Below are positions 15,310-25,257 of a stretch of 64,000 nucleotides of DNA, in pieces. The notes beneath the pieces are model-generated. The model did not search any database, was not told where the DNA came from, and saw only the letters and a program-made list of their open reading frames with translations. Positions within the stretch are counted from its first letter, which is position 1; every line of letters starts with the position of its first letter. The DNA is taken from contig JANRJI010000136.1 in assembly GCA_033764055.1 (NCBI GenBank), positions 62,001-126,000 of the forward strand, read 5' to 3'. Position numbers and translations under genes: made by a program. The stretch comes from Ga0077555 sp033764055 (GTDB lineage Bacteria; Pseudomonadota; Alphaproteobacteria; Rhizobiales; Hyphomicrobiaceae).

Positions 15310-16905
15310 CTACTTGTCGAGCCAAACCTGCTCGTGTCGCCAGTGGCTGTAGATGCTGTTGTCAGCACTAACGTGGCCCTTCACCCACGCCTGGCGGCAC
15401 TGGGCCGTGCGGCCGTGGTACATCATGGGCCTCACGTTCTCCTCGGCGAGCAGGCGCTCGATATCCCAGACCATGCGCCGGCGCTTCTCGAAGTCGCGCT
15501 CGGCCGACTGCTCGGCGAGCATCTTGTCGAGCGTCGGATTGCAGTATTTGGAATAATTGTACTCCGACCCGCAGACATAGCTTTCGACGAGCGTCGCATC
15601 CGGATCGTCGACGCTCGATCCCGTCAGGTTGAGGGCAACGGCATAGTCCTGGCGGGCCGCACGACCGAACCAGACGCTTGATTAGACGATCTCCACCTCC
15701 GCCGAGAAATGGACCTTGTTGAGCTGGTCCACCATGATGATCGCGGGGTCCTTGTAGGAGGCGAGATCGCGGGGCGACACCTTCACCTTGAGCTTGTTGC
15801 CGGGTCCGTAGCCAAGGCTCTCCATCAGCTTGCGGGCCTCGGCCTGACGGTCCTCGACCGAGCCGCCATAGCCGGGAAGCTGCTCGATCACCTCTTTCGG
15901 CATGCCCCAGAGGCCTTCCGGCGGCGGCATCATCACGCCGGACACGGTGGCTGCGCCGTGCGAGGTGATGCTCAGCATTCCCTCGCGATCGAGCGCGAGT
16001 GACACGGCGCGGCGAATCTTGACGTCGTCGAACGGCGCCCGCTTGTCGTTGATCAGCACGTTGACCGATACGTTGGTCGGACCCAGCGTGCAGACGATCT
16101 GCGGAGCCTGCTTGGCGATATCTTGCATGATCGGCACGGTGATATCGCCGGTCGTGGTCAGATCGAACTCGCCAGCGATGAGGCCCAGCACCCTTGTCGA
16201 GCGATTGGGAATGATCGTGTAATCGACCCCGTCGAGATACGGGAAGCCTTTCCTCCAATAGTCGGGGTTCTTGACGACGCGGACCTTCTCGTTGCTCTTG
16301 AACTCGACGAACTTGAAGGGCCCGGTGCCGATCGGCTTGAGGCGCTGATCCTTGGCGTCCACATGGCACGGGTACATGACGCCGAAACCGGAGGCGAGCA
16401 TGGCGAGGATGGAGGGCTGCGGCCGGTTGAGGTGGAACGTCGCCTCGTGGTCGCCGTTGGTGGTCACCTCACGAAGGTTCGTGAACCAGACCCGCCGGGG
16501 GTTCTTGCGGAAATAGCCCGCGGTCTTGCCATTGAGCCAGTGCATCGTGCACTGCACGTCCTTCGACGTGAAGGGCTTGCCGTCATGCCATTTCACGTTC
16601 TGCCGCAACTTGAACGTCAGCTGGGTGCCAGTCTCGTCCCAAGCCCAGCTCTCGGCCAGCTCCGGGATCACGGTCTCCAGGCTGCCGATAGCCTTCGCGG
16701 GATCGAACACCACCAGTCCATTGAAGACGCCACCCGCGGCCATCACCGTGGTGAAGCTCACCTCCTCGTGGATCGACATGCTCGAGGGATTGGCGCTGAT
16801 GTAGACCTTCAGCGTCCCGCCGTGCTTCTGGGCGGCGGCGGGCTCTGCGGCCAGGCCGACCGCGGCAATAACGGCCGCCACCCCCTTCACGAACCAAGTG
16901 CGCAT
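15310..16905 (-). pseudogene. ABC transporter peptide-type substrate-binding protein, interrupted by an in-frame TAA
   Basis: A family-5 (DppA/OppA-type) extracellular solute-binding protein of about 531 codons. A signal peptide (residues 1-25, cleaved after AAA) is followed by GGTLKVYISANPSSM and NVKWHDGKPFTSKDV, all typical. Codon 408, a TAA at 15682-15684 on the minus strand, stops translation after VEIV. The same frame then continues for 123 codons with conserved family sequence (SSVWFGRAARQDYAVALN, GSEYNYSKYCNPTLDK, MMYHGRTAQC, a terminal VWLDK). This is a single nonsense change, not a frameshift; GAA to TAA would explain it. The protein would lack most of the C-terminal lobe closure segment. 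No permease or ATPase genes accompany it. Sequencing error is the main alternative. Confidence 0.88.
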
Positions 16906-17076
16906 CGCTTCCTCCAGCCAGGGCAGAGCCGGCGGCCACTCACGAGCCTTTACGGGTCCGCCTCTGCGAGGTTAGGGCACCCGCGAGACGAGGCGCAACG
17001 ATCGCCTGTGCGGCGAAGGCCCGGCGCGTGCCATTTTTCGCAGTCGATGCGGCGCGTTCTGTCCAAGCTAGAACCG

Positions 17077-18411
17077 CTACCGAACCCGGTCGTGCTGCGA
17101 GAGATGATCTTTCAATGTCGACCCCGCATAGGCCGTCCGTGCCAGACCTCGACGCTGCAGCTCGGGCACGACGAGATCGACGAAATCCTCGATGGCACCG
17201 GGAAAACAGATCGGCGAGATCATGAAGCCGTCGCCGCCGACGTGCGCCATGAAGGCCTCCATCTGGTCGGCAATGGACGACGGCGTGCCGACAAACTGCG
17301 GGAGGCCGACGCTCTGGCCGTGGCGCTGGGCCACCTCCTCCATCGTCAGCGCTCTGCCGTCGGGGCTGTAGAAGCGCCCCTTCAGTCGTTGCAGCTCGGG
17401 CTCGTTGCGATCGGCGAGAACGGTCCCCGTCGGAAATGACGACAGATCGAGATCGAGGTGATTGGAGAGGATCGTCATGCCACCCTCCAGCGGCACCAGC
17501 GCATTGTGCTCGGCTTGCCTGTCACGCGCCTCGCCCTCGCTTGCGCCGATGATCGGCTGCATCCCGAACAGCATCTTGCAGGCGCGCGGATCGCGGCCGA
17601 TCCCTTCCATGTGGCTCTTGACGCTCTCGTAATAGGCCTTCGCGTGGTCGGCATTGGGTTGGATCGCGAAGATGGCATCGGCATGCTTGGCGGCGAAATC
17701 CTGGCCCTTCGGCGAGACGCCAGCCTGCATGATGGCCGGAGCGCCGCGCGGCGAGCGGACGACGTTGAGCGGACCTCGCGACTTGAAGAACCGCCCCTGA
17801 TGATCGATGCGGTGCACCCTGGTGTGATCCGCAAAGCGCGCGTCCTTGCGGTCCATGACGAGGGCGCCCTCGTCCCAGCTCGCCCAGAGCTTGCGGCAAA
17901 CCTCCATGAACTCGTGGGCACGGTCGTAGCGTTCGTCGGCCGGAGGTCGCTCGACACCGAAATTGGCGTCCTGGTTGCGGTTGACGGACGTAACGACGTT
18001 CCAGCCAGCACGCCCGCCCGTCAGATGATCCAGCGTCGCCCAGAGGCGGGCGGCGTAGAACGGGTGATGCTGGCTCGTCGAGAATGTCGCCGCGAGCCCG
18101 ATGCGGCTCGTCACCGCAGCCATGTAGGACAGCAGTGGAACGGGGTCGTGCTCGGGCGCCTGGGTTGCATAGCGCAACGCTGGCTCGAGAGTTCCCTTGT
18201 AGGTATCGGCGATGAAATTGAGGTCGGCGAAGAACGCCATGTCGAACAGGCCACGCTCGCACGTCTTGGCGACATGCTGCCAGACGTCCGGCCGCGTCCA
18301 GTCGAAGCCCGCCTCTGCCGTCCGTGGGTGGCGCCACATTGCGATGGAATGGAACGTCGGCCCGTGAACGAGAAACTGGGCGAGATGGATTTTCCTGTTC
18401 CAGCGGCTCAT
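17077..18411 (-). CDS. LLM-class flavin-dependent monooxygenase (NtaA/SnaA/DszA type)
   Basis: 444-residue bacterial luciferase-like monooxygenase that would use FMNH2 from a separate reductase to oxidise a small organic substrate. Diagnostic segments are an early AQFLVHGPTFHSIAMWRHP, FDMAFFADLNF, GLAATFSTSQHHPFYAAR, the GGRAGWNVVTSVN motif, NFGVE...RYDRAHEFMEVCRKLWASW and SPKGQDFAAKHADAIF. Length and order match the NtaA/SnaA/SoxA family (430-460). The start at 18411 leads directly into the conserved N-terminus. It is isolated on the minus strand, about 85 bases downstream of the methyltransferase gene. Substrate (nitrilotriacetate-like, sulfonate, sulfur heterocycle) is unknown. Confidence 0.9.
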   Translation of the reverse strand: MSRWNRKIHLAQFLVHGPTFHSIAMWRHPRTAEAGFDWTRPDVWQHVAKTCERGLFDMAFFADLNFIADTYKGTLEPALRYATQAPEHDPVPLLSYMAAVTSRIGLAATFSTSQHHPFYAARLWATLDHLTGGRAGWNVVTSVNRNQDANFGVERPPADERYDRAHEFMEVCRKLWASWDEGALVMDRKDARFADHTRVHRIDHQGRFFKSRGPLNVVRSPRGAPAIMQAGVSPKGQDFAAKHADAIFAIQPNADHAKAYYESVKSHMEGIGRDPRACKMLFGMQPIIGASEGEARDRQAEHNALVPLEGGMTILSNHLDLDLSSFPTGTVLADRNEPELQRLKGRFYSPDGRALTMEEVAQRHGQSVGLPQFVGTPSSIADQMEAFMAHVGGDGFMISPICFPGAIEDFVDLVVPELQRRGLARTAYAGSTLKDHLSQHDRVR

Positions 18412-18496
18412 GACGCTCCCGGCCTCAGCGGCGCTTGCCATTCGAGGACGCGAGTCTGCCCCGGCCGTGATCAGGCCGCAATGCAAACGCTCCAGG

Positions 18497-19162
18497 CTAG
18501 AGCACGAACTCCGCTTTGCGCCCGAACCCCGGAAGCAGGACGGCCTCGGCATCGAACAGCGGACGGCGATCGAAACTCATGGCGTAACGGCGCCACACCG
18601 TCACCCTGCCCACTCCGGCCTCGTCGAGGATGGCAACGAGCCGGCCGCCGTCCTTCAGCTGGTCGAGCAGGCGGCCTGGGATGCCGGACACGCGCCCCGC
18701 GACCAGAATGGCGTCGAATGGTCCGCGCTCGCCCACGCCTTCGGTCAACGGTCCGGTGACGACGTCGACATTCGCAACCCCGAGCCCGCCGAGCGCCGCC
18801 TTGGCCTGCTCCGCCAGCGTCTCGTCGACCTCCAGCGCCACGACGTGCCGGGCCATGTGCGCCAGAACGGCCGTCGAGTAGCCGGTCGCCGGACCGACAT
18901 CGAGCACCAGCGCGTCGGGGCCGATCTCGAGGGCCTGGATCATCTTGGCGAGCGTCCGGGGCGCCATCAGCGCGCGCTGGGCGGCCACCTCTGGCCCCGA
19001 CACCGCGAGGTCGCCATCCATGTAGGCGATGGCGCGCCGTGCCGCCGGCACGAAGGCCTCGCGTGGCACCTCGAGCATGGCCCGTGGGATGCGGCGGTCG
19101 GTGACGTCGCTCGGCCGAACCTGCGAGTCCACCATGTTCCGTCGCTGGACGGCGCTGTCCAT
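18497..19162 (-). CDS. Protein-L-isoaspartate O-methyltransferase family protein
   Basis: 221-residue SAM-dependent methyltransferase of the Pcm family. The N-terminus RRNMVDSQVRPSDVTD and the PREAFVP segment are typical of the alphaproteobacterial branch; SAM motif I is LDVGPATGYSTAVLA, where canonical Pcm has a G-x-G-S/T-G-Y pattern. The later LPGFGRKAEFVL C-terminus also fits. It would methylate isoaspartyl residues in damaged proteins, although this divergent branch may have other targets. The start at 19162 is set by GAGGGAGG about 6 bases upstream. In related genomes such genes often neighbour tolC; none is present here. Confidence 0.85.
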   Translation of the reverse strand: MDSAVQRRNMVDSQVRPSDVTDRRIPRAMLEVPREAFVPAARRAIAYMDGDLAVSGPEVAAQRALMAPRTLAKMIQALEIGPDALVLDVGPATGYSTAVLAHMARHVVALEVDETLAEQAKAALGGLGVANVDVVTGPLTEGVGERGPFDAILVAGRVSGIPGRLLDQLKDGGRLVAILDEAGVGRVTVWRRYAMSFDRRPLFDAEAVLLPGFGRKAEFVL

Positions 19163-19438
19163 CTTGAGCCTCCCTCGTTCTCCCGCGACCACGGGCCTGT
19201 CGGACCCGTCATCTCGCCCGCAGCCTCGCTGTCTAGTCAAGCGCGCCCATCGAGGCCATACTTTCAGAAGCCTCGAACCCTGCGGCGCCCGGCCGCAAGC
19301 GTTTCGCCACCTGCTGGACGGGAGTTCAATCGCGTTGCGCGCCGTCACAAGCCTGTGATACACCGCGATCGCCTGCGACGTGATGGGACAACCCGTGCGC
19401 GACGCCGGTCGCGCTGCTCAAGCTGGCAGGCGCGGGAG

Positions 19439-19512
19439 GGCCACGTGGCGGAGTGGTTACGCAGCGGACTGCAAATCCGTTTACATCGGTTCGAACCCGG
19501 TCGTGGCCTCCA
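19439..19512 (+). tRNA. tRNA-Cys (anticodon GCA)
   Basis: Full cloverleaf of 74 bases including an encoded CCA. The acceptor stem is GGCCACG (19439-19445) with CGTGGCC (19502-19508). The anticodon stem GCGGA/TCCGT encloses the loop CTGCAAA with GCA at 19471-19473. The T arm is ATCGG-TTCGAAC-CCGGT. The discriminator base is U (19509), as expected for cysteine. Confidence 0.96.
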
Positions 19513-19843
19513 AAACTCGAGCTGTCAGATGCCTCTCGGCGGCAGCCGCCTGACACAGATCGACACTCTGGCCTTTCGGCGTTGACTTTTGCACTGCAGC
19601 ATGAGACAAGCCGTTATCGCCTGAACGGCGAGTATCGACGCTCCAGCTGCGTGAAGGAACGGCTCGAGGCCCACGGGTAGAAATCCGGGTCAGCCTTGTT
19701 CCTCTGTCGAGCGCCCTGAAAACATCCGACATCGACGGCCCGGGACACGCGGGGACGTCTCCAGGAGAGTCCGCGCCCGAAGGATGCCGCCGGCGAGATG
19801 CGCCGGCCTTTACGCGCGGCCGAATCAAGAAAGAACCACCGTT
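19513..19843. other. Spacer between tRNA-Cys and the helicase gene
   Basis: 331 bases with no supportable gene. Just after the tRNA, TGTCAG (19523-19528) pairs with CTGACA (19550-19555) and encloses a GC-rich GGCGG-CAG-CCGCC stem, a possible processing or termination structure. No integrase or attachment-site duplication of the tRNA 3' end was seen. Confidence 0.5.
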
Positions 19844-21472
19844 TTGACCAGCTTCTCAGACCTTGGCCTCGCCGCGCCGATCCTCAGCGCGCTTGAGGCC
19901 GAAGGCTACACCACGCCGACGCCGATTCAGGCACAGGCCATTCCGACAGTGCTCCGCGGAGCCGACCTCCTCGGTATCGCTCAGACGGGCACCGGCAAGA
20001 CCGCCGCCTTCGCACTGCCCATCCTGCATCGGCTGGCCGCCGATCCGCAGTCGCCCGCCCCACGCACCTGCCGCGTGCTCGTGCTCGCGCCGACGCGCGA
20101 GCTCGCCTCGCAGATCGGGGAAAGCTTCCGAACCTACGGCCGCAACCTCCGCCTGACGGTCTCCGTCGTGTTCGGCGGTGTCGGCCATCGTCCCCAGATC
20201 AGCGCCATGGCTCGAGGCGTCGATATCCTCGTCGCCACGCCCGGACGCCTCCTCGACCACATGGCCGAGGGTGCCATCGGGCTTGGCAAGACCGGCATCC
20301 TCGTCCTCGACGAGGCCGACCAGATGCTCGACCTCGGCTTCCTCCCGCCGATCCGGCGGATCGTCAGGACGTTGCCGCGCGAGCGCCAGAACCTGTTCTT
20401 CTCGGCGACGATGCCGCCCGACATCGCCAAGCTCGCCGATGACCTGCTGCGCGATCCTGTCAAGGTGGCCGTCGCTCGCGTCGGCACGGCGGCCGAGAAG
20501 GTCGAGCAGCGCGTCATCCACGTCGAGCAGCGCCGCAAGAGTGCGCTCCTCGCCGAGTTGCTGGCCGACCCGGCCATGGCCCGGACGCTGGTCTTCACCC
20601 GCACCAAGCGCAGCGCCGACCGCGTCTCGCAGCATCTCGAGACCTGCGGCATCGCCACCGCCGCCATTCACGGCAACAAAAGCCAGAGCCAGCGCGAGCG
20701 CGCTCTCGAGGCCTTCCGCTCCGGCCAGATCCGGGCGCTCGTGGCGACAGACATCGCTGCACGGGGCATCGACATCGACGAGGTCACCCACGTCGTCAAC
20801 TTCGACCTGCCCGACGTGCCCGACGCCTACGTGCACCGCATCGGCCGCACCGCGCGGGCCGGCGCTGCCGGTCAAGCCATCGCCTTCTGCGATCCCGAGG
20901 AGCGGGACCTGCTGCGGGCGATCGAGCGCCTGACGCGGCAGGCCATCACTGCCAGCGACCGGCGTGGCGATGCGAGCCTCGCTGCCAGTGCATCCAGCCC
21001 CGGCCGCGAGCGACAGGATCGACGCCAGCAGGGCAGCGGTGGCAACCGCTACGCGCGCACCGACGGTCAAGGCCACCGACAGGGCGGCAACCGTCCGCAG
21101 CGCGGCCGTGGTGACGGCGCGGGTGTGCGCGGCGACGCCTCCGAGCGTCGGAACGCCGGCCGCAACGAGACCCACCGCAACAGTGGCGACGCTGCTGCGC
21201 ATCGCACGCCCCGTACTGGCGACGACCGTCGCGGTCCCGCCCGTCAGCGGGACGACGGCCGTCCGCCGCGCGAGATCGGAGACGTTGCATTCCTCGCCGC
21301 CCGCTCTGGAGGCGGGGATGCGCGACGGCATGGAGAGACGACCCGTACCGGCGCCTCCGGCTGGTCGGCCAGCGAGCCGCCGCGCGATCGCGGCGGGCAC
21401 AAATCCCGCCCCCGGCGTCCGGGTGGCGGCAATGGCGACGGCGGGAATCGACGGAGCTCGATTGGCCGCTGA
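19844..21472 (+). CDS. DEAD-box ATP-dependent RNA helicase, RhlE type
   Basis: 542-residue RNA helicase. All core motifs are present: Q motif TPTPIQAQAIP, motif I AQTGTGKT, Ia PTRELA, Ib TPGRLLDH, II DEAD, III SAT, V ATDIAARGID and VI HRIGRTAR, across about residues 1-365. The remaining roughly 170 residues are Arg/Gly/Asn-rich, low complexity and probably disordered, as in RhlE/CsdA proteins that remodel RNA in the cold or in ribosome assembly. I chose a TTG at 19844 because homologues begin TSFSDLGLA; an ATG at 19784 in the same frame would add 20 residues and cannot be excluded. The upstream A-rich AAGAAAG is a weak ribosome site. Confidence 0.9.
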   Translation: MTSFSDLGLAAPILSALEAEGYTTPTPIQAQAIPTVLRGADLLGIAQTGTGKTAAFALPILHRLAADPQSPAPRTCRVLVLAPTRELASQIGESFRTYGRNLRLTVSVVFGGVGHRPQISAMARGVDILVATPGRLLDHMAEGAIGLGKTGILVLDEADQMLDLGFLPPIRRIVRTLPRERQNLFFSATMPPDIAKLADDLLRDPVKVAVARVGTAAEKVEQRVIHVEQRRKSALLAELLADPAMARTLVFTRTKRSADRVSQHLETCGIATAAIHGNKSQSQRERALEAFRSGQIRALVATDIAARGIDIDEVTHVVNFDLPDVPDAYVHRIGRTARAGAAGQAIAFCDPEERDLLRAIERLTRQAITASDRRGDASLAASASSPGRERQDRRQQGSGGNRYARTDGQGHRQGGNRPQRGRGDGAGVRGDASERRNAGRNETHRNSGDAAAHRTPRTGDDRRGPARQRDDGRPPREIGDVAFLAARSGGGDARRHGETTRTGASGWSASEPPRDRGGHKSRPRRPGGGNGDGGNRRSSIGR

Positions 21473-21492
21473 GCAACCGAAAGGCGGCTTCC

Positions 21493-21681
21493 ATGGCGAT
21501 CCACAAGTACCGGATCGGTCAACAGCTCAACTACAAGCCGCCGAGGTCAGCCGGCGTCCGGGCAAGCGCATGCAAAATCGTGCGGCTCCTGCCTGCAGAG
21601 GACGGCGAGCCGCAATACCGCATCAAGTGCACCAACGAGCCGGTCGAGCGTGTGGTCAAGGAGAACGCGCTCACCCGGTGA
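21493..21681 (+). CDS. Small conserved protein of unknown function
   Basis: 62-residue protein beginning MAIHKYRIGQQLNY and ending with a VERVVKENALTR helix. It is basic, with a single beta-rich core (CKIVRLLP...QYRIKCT). I recognise it as resembling short conserved proteins in Rhizobiales that often lie near RNA-helicase or translation genes, but no function is known. It starts 21 bases after the helicase stop and may share its transcript. Confidence 0.7.
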   Translation: MAIHKYRIGQQLNYKPPRSAGVRASACKIVRLLPAEDGEPQYRIKCTNEPVERVVKENALTR

Positions 21682-21718
21682 CGGCGTGACGGTGCCCCAG
21701 GCTGGAGAAGGGAGTGCT

Positions 21719-21946
21719 ATGGCACGTGGCAAACCGTCGGCAAAAGCCGAGTTCGTCCTGTTCGACGTGATCTACGAGGACGGCAGCCAGTCGTCGAACA
21801 AGAAAGTCCCGGCCGAGGTGGTCGGGGGCTTCGATGGAGACGCGCCCGCCAAGGCCTTTCTGGAGGCCATCGAGCGCGAGATCGTCGAGCGGTCCGGCCG
21901 GCCGCGGCCGGCCATCAAGGAGGTCGTGCGCGCCCGGAGGAAATAG
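21719..21946 (+). CDS. Small conserved protein of unknown function
   Basis: 75-residue protein (MARGKPSAKAEFVLFDVIYEDG at its start, given here only as the opening segment MARGKPSAKAEFVLF). It has an acidic/hydrophobic first half and a basic C-terminal tail (IKEVVRARRK). The ATG at 21719 follows AAGGGAG by 5 bases, a good site. It lies 37 bases after the previous small gene in the same direction. The family is unknown to me; composition and spacing support it being real. Confidence 0.65.
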   Translation: MARGKPSAKAEFVLFDVIYEDGSQSSNKKVPAEVVGGFDGDAPAKAFLEAIEREIVERSGRPRPAIKEVVRARRK

Positions 21947-22031
21947 GCGCCAGACCGCAAGTAGCCAGGGCCGACCGCGATTGCCAAGCGCTATCGCACG
22001 GTCCACCACTCAATTCCAGCGGAGAACCGCC

Positions 22032-22412
22032 ATGGCGACGACCGAGCGGCGCGGCCTGAAGCGCAGATGCCAGAACGACAGCTGCGCGCTGCCCTTCTAT
22101 GACCTGAACAGGACCAACTTCTCGTGCCCCAACTGCGGTGCGGTCTTCGACTTGGCGATCGTCGCCCGCGCCCTCGAGGCCCAGCAGGCGCGCAGCCAGT
22201 CGAGCCGCTTCAACAATCGCCGTCAGGCGCCTGTGCTTCCGATTGTCGAGCCCGCCGCGGAGCCGGTCGCCGATCTCGTGGTGGAGGAGGATGCCGTCGA
22301 GGAAGGGACCGAGGCGGCAACGAGCGACATCCTGCTCGAGGAGGTGGATGGCGACGGTGATCTCGAGCTCGGCGTGATCGACGCCGAGGACGGCGACGGC
22401 AAGGACGAGTAA
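22032..22412 (+). CDS. FYDLN-acid domain protein (TIGR02300 family)
   Basis: 126-residue alphaproteobacterial protein. The N-terminus carries the signature CALPFYDLNRTNFSCPNCG (near residues 18-36), where a CPNCG knuckle with upstream cysteines could bind zinc. The C-terminal half is strongly acidic and low complexity, as the family name indicates. The function is unknown. The start at 22032 has GGAGAA 7 bases upstream. It is the last of three small plus-strand genes after the helicase. Confidence 0.88.
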   Translation: MATTERRGLKRRCQNDSCALPFYDLNRTNFSCPNCGAVFDLAIVARALEAQQARSQSSRFNNRRQAPVLPIVEPAAEPVADLVVEEDAVEEGTEAATSDILLEEVDGDGDLELGVIDAEDGDGKDE

Positions 22413-22476
22413 CACCCGCCACCAGGCTCACCCCACTGCCCGTTGCCGCCGCTCGCAGGCGGCGACGGGTGCCGGC

Positions 22477-22680
22477 CTAGCGACGGCCGAAGCCCTGTGA
22501 GCGGCCGGTGGTCTTGACACGGGGGACGTCCTCGGCCTGGCCCGCCGACAAGAAGCGACCGCGCTCTACGGCTCTGCGATGGCGGGGCGCGCGGTCTTTG
22601 ACGGCGAGCTCCCGGAAAAACGCCGAGCACCCGACGACGATGGCCAGAACGGCGGCCCCACCGACCACGATATAGGTCAT
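22477..22680 (-). CDS. Small single-span membrane protein
   Basis: 67-residue protein with one N-terminal hydrophobic helix (about residues 2-22, YIVVGGAAVLAIVVGCSAFF) followed by a basic, probably cytoplasmic tail ending QGFGRR. GGAGGG lies 7 bases before the ATG, which strongly supports translation. The family is not recognised. It is convergent with the FYDLN-acid gene and divergent from groEL. Confidence 0.55.
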   Translation of the reverse strand: MTYIVVGGAAVLAIVVGCSAFFRELAVKDRAPRHRRAVERGRFLSAGQAEDVPRVKTTGRSQGFGRR

Positions 22681-22819
22681 TTGCGCCCTCCGCTGTGGCT
22701 TGGCATGCGACGAGGCATGACGCTCATCTGCCGGGGCGGTTCACGGCCTACATTGGACCCGTGAGCCTCAACAAACCGCGGTCATCGCGAGCCGCCCCGA
22801 CGGGCTGGTCTGCCCAGAC

Positions 22820-22846
22820 TTGGCACTCGACGCTTGACACTGCTAA
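22820..22846 (+). promoter_or_regulatory. CIRCE-like HrcA operator before groEL
   Basis: TTGGCACTC (22820-22828), nine bases, then CACTGCTAA (22838-22846) match the CIRCE consensus TTAGCACTC-N9-GAGTGCTAA at 15 of 18 positions with the exact spacing. It overlaps a likely -35 hexamer, as expected for a repressor site. HrcA would repress groEL at normal temperature. Confidence 0.72.
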
Positions 22847-22862
22847 CGGCACCGAACATATA
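22834..22862 (+). promoter_or_regulatory. Candidate groEL promoter
   Basis: TTGACA at 22834-22839 is a perfect -35 hexamer. A 17-base spacer leads to CATATA at 22857-22862. The CTTGAC...CATAT arrangement is also compatible with an alphaproteobacterial RpoH (heat-shock sigma) promoter; sequence alone does not decide. Transcription would start about 90 bases before the groEL ATG. Confidence 0.5.
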
Positions 22863-22958
22863 GCGGCTGCATCGGCGTCGGCTGGTGCTGGAGGCATGCG
22901 CCTCGCACCGCACGTGGTGCTGCCCCCGCCAGCCCCCCCCCACTCGGAGATCGCTCAC

Positions 22959-24623
<1,665 letters not shown>

Positions 24624-24660
24624 TCCGGTCGCCGGTCCGCTCGGGCTGATTGGCACTACC

Positions 24661-24690
24661 GGCCGTCGCGGGAAACCGCGGCGGCTATTT
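24661..24690 (+). terminator. Probable rho-independent terminator of groEL
   Basis: A stem of about 10 bp (GCCGTCGCGG at 24662-24671 with CCGCGGCGGC at 24676-24685, one U-G wobble) closes a GAAA tetraloop and is followed by TATTT. It lies 38 bases after the groEL stop. Confidence 0.62.
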
Positions 24691-24815
24691 GCTGCGGGGA
24701 ACCTCGATCATAACGGCGATTTGATCAAGAAGCGGGCCGGGACGTGTAAGATGCAACCCGGCAGGCGGCACTCCGCCGATGTCGCCGACCTGCCGCTCGT
24801 CGAGAGGAGCCCGTC

Positions 24816-25070
24816 ATGCGTACCTTCCGGATCGTCACGCTCGCCGCCACGCTCTTTGCCGCTGGCGTTGCTCCAGGTGTCGCCTGCGATTATGGCGACC
24901 ATCGCGCGTCCACCGAGCAACCCGTCGCGGCCGCGACTCCGGCCGCGCCGACAGATACCACCGCCGAGATTGCCGAGCCGGCAGCGACGGTCGCAGCCGA
25001 GGTCGCCGGCCAACCGACCCGGACCGCCGACATCACCACGCCGGCACCTGCCGCCAGCAAGGCCAACTGA
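24816..25070 (+). CDS. Small secreted Ala/Thr/Pro-rich protein
   Basis: 84-residue protein with a clear signal peptide (MRTFRIVTLAATLFAAGVAPG, cleavage likely before CDYGDH). A cysteine follows the hydrophobic core, but the preceding residues do not make a good lipobox. The mature part is low-complexity Ala/Thr/Pro/Glu and likely disordered in the periplasm. GAGAGGAG precedes the ATG at good spacing. No family is recognised. It stands between groEL and pncB without tight coupling to either. Confidence 0.65.
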   Translation: MRTFRIVTLAATLFAAGVAPGVACDYGDHRASTEQPVAAATPAAPTDTTAEIAEPAATVAAEVAGQPTRTADITTPAPAASKAN

Positions 25071-25257
25071 CCACGTCCAAGCGCGGCCCGCTCACGGCAT
25101 CGCCAACGCGCCGGGCCGCAGGGACGCGCTTCGGCATTTGCCGACTGGAACATCGTCCGTGACATGAGCCGGGCGCTGCCAGTAGCCTTGGGCGGAGCCA
25201 ACACACCTGCTCGCCGTTGGGCCGGGTGGGCCCCGCCAAGGACCAGCGATCCCGCCG

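Noticed and set aside
16123..18759. Two long plus-strand frames opposite the ABC binding protein and the LLM monooxygenase.
   Set aside because: The minus strand carries clear family motifs throughout; the plus frames do not.
19439..19512. tRNA-Cys as an integration site for a mobile element.
   Set aside because: No integrase gene and no repeat of the tRNA 3' end was found in the following sequence.
24719..24727. TTGATCAA considered as a second FNR-type site.
   Set aside because: The half-sites abut without the four-base spacer required by the consensus.
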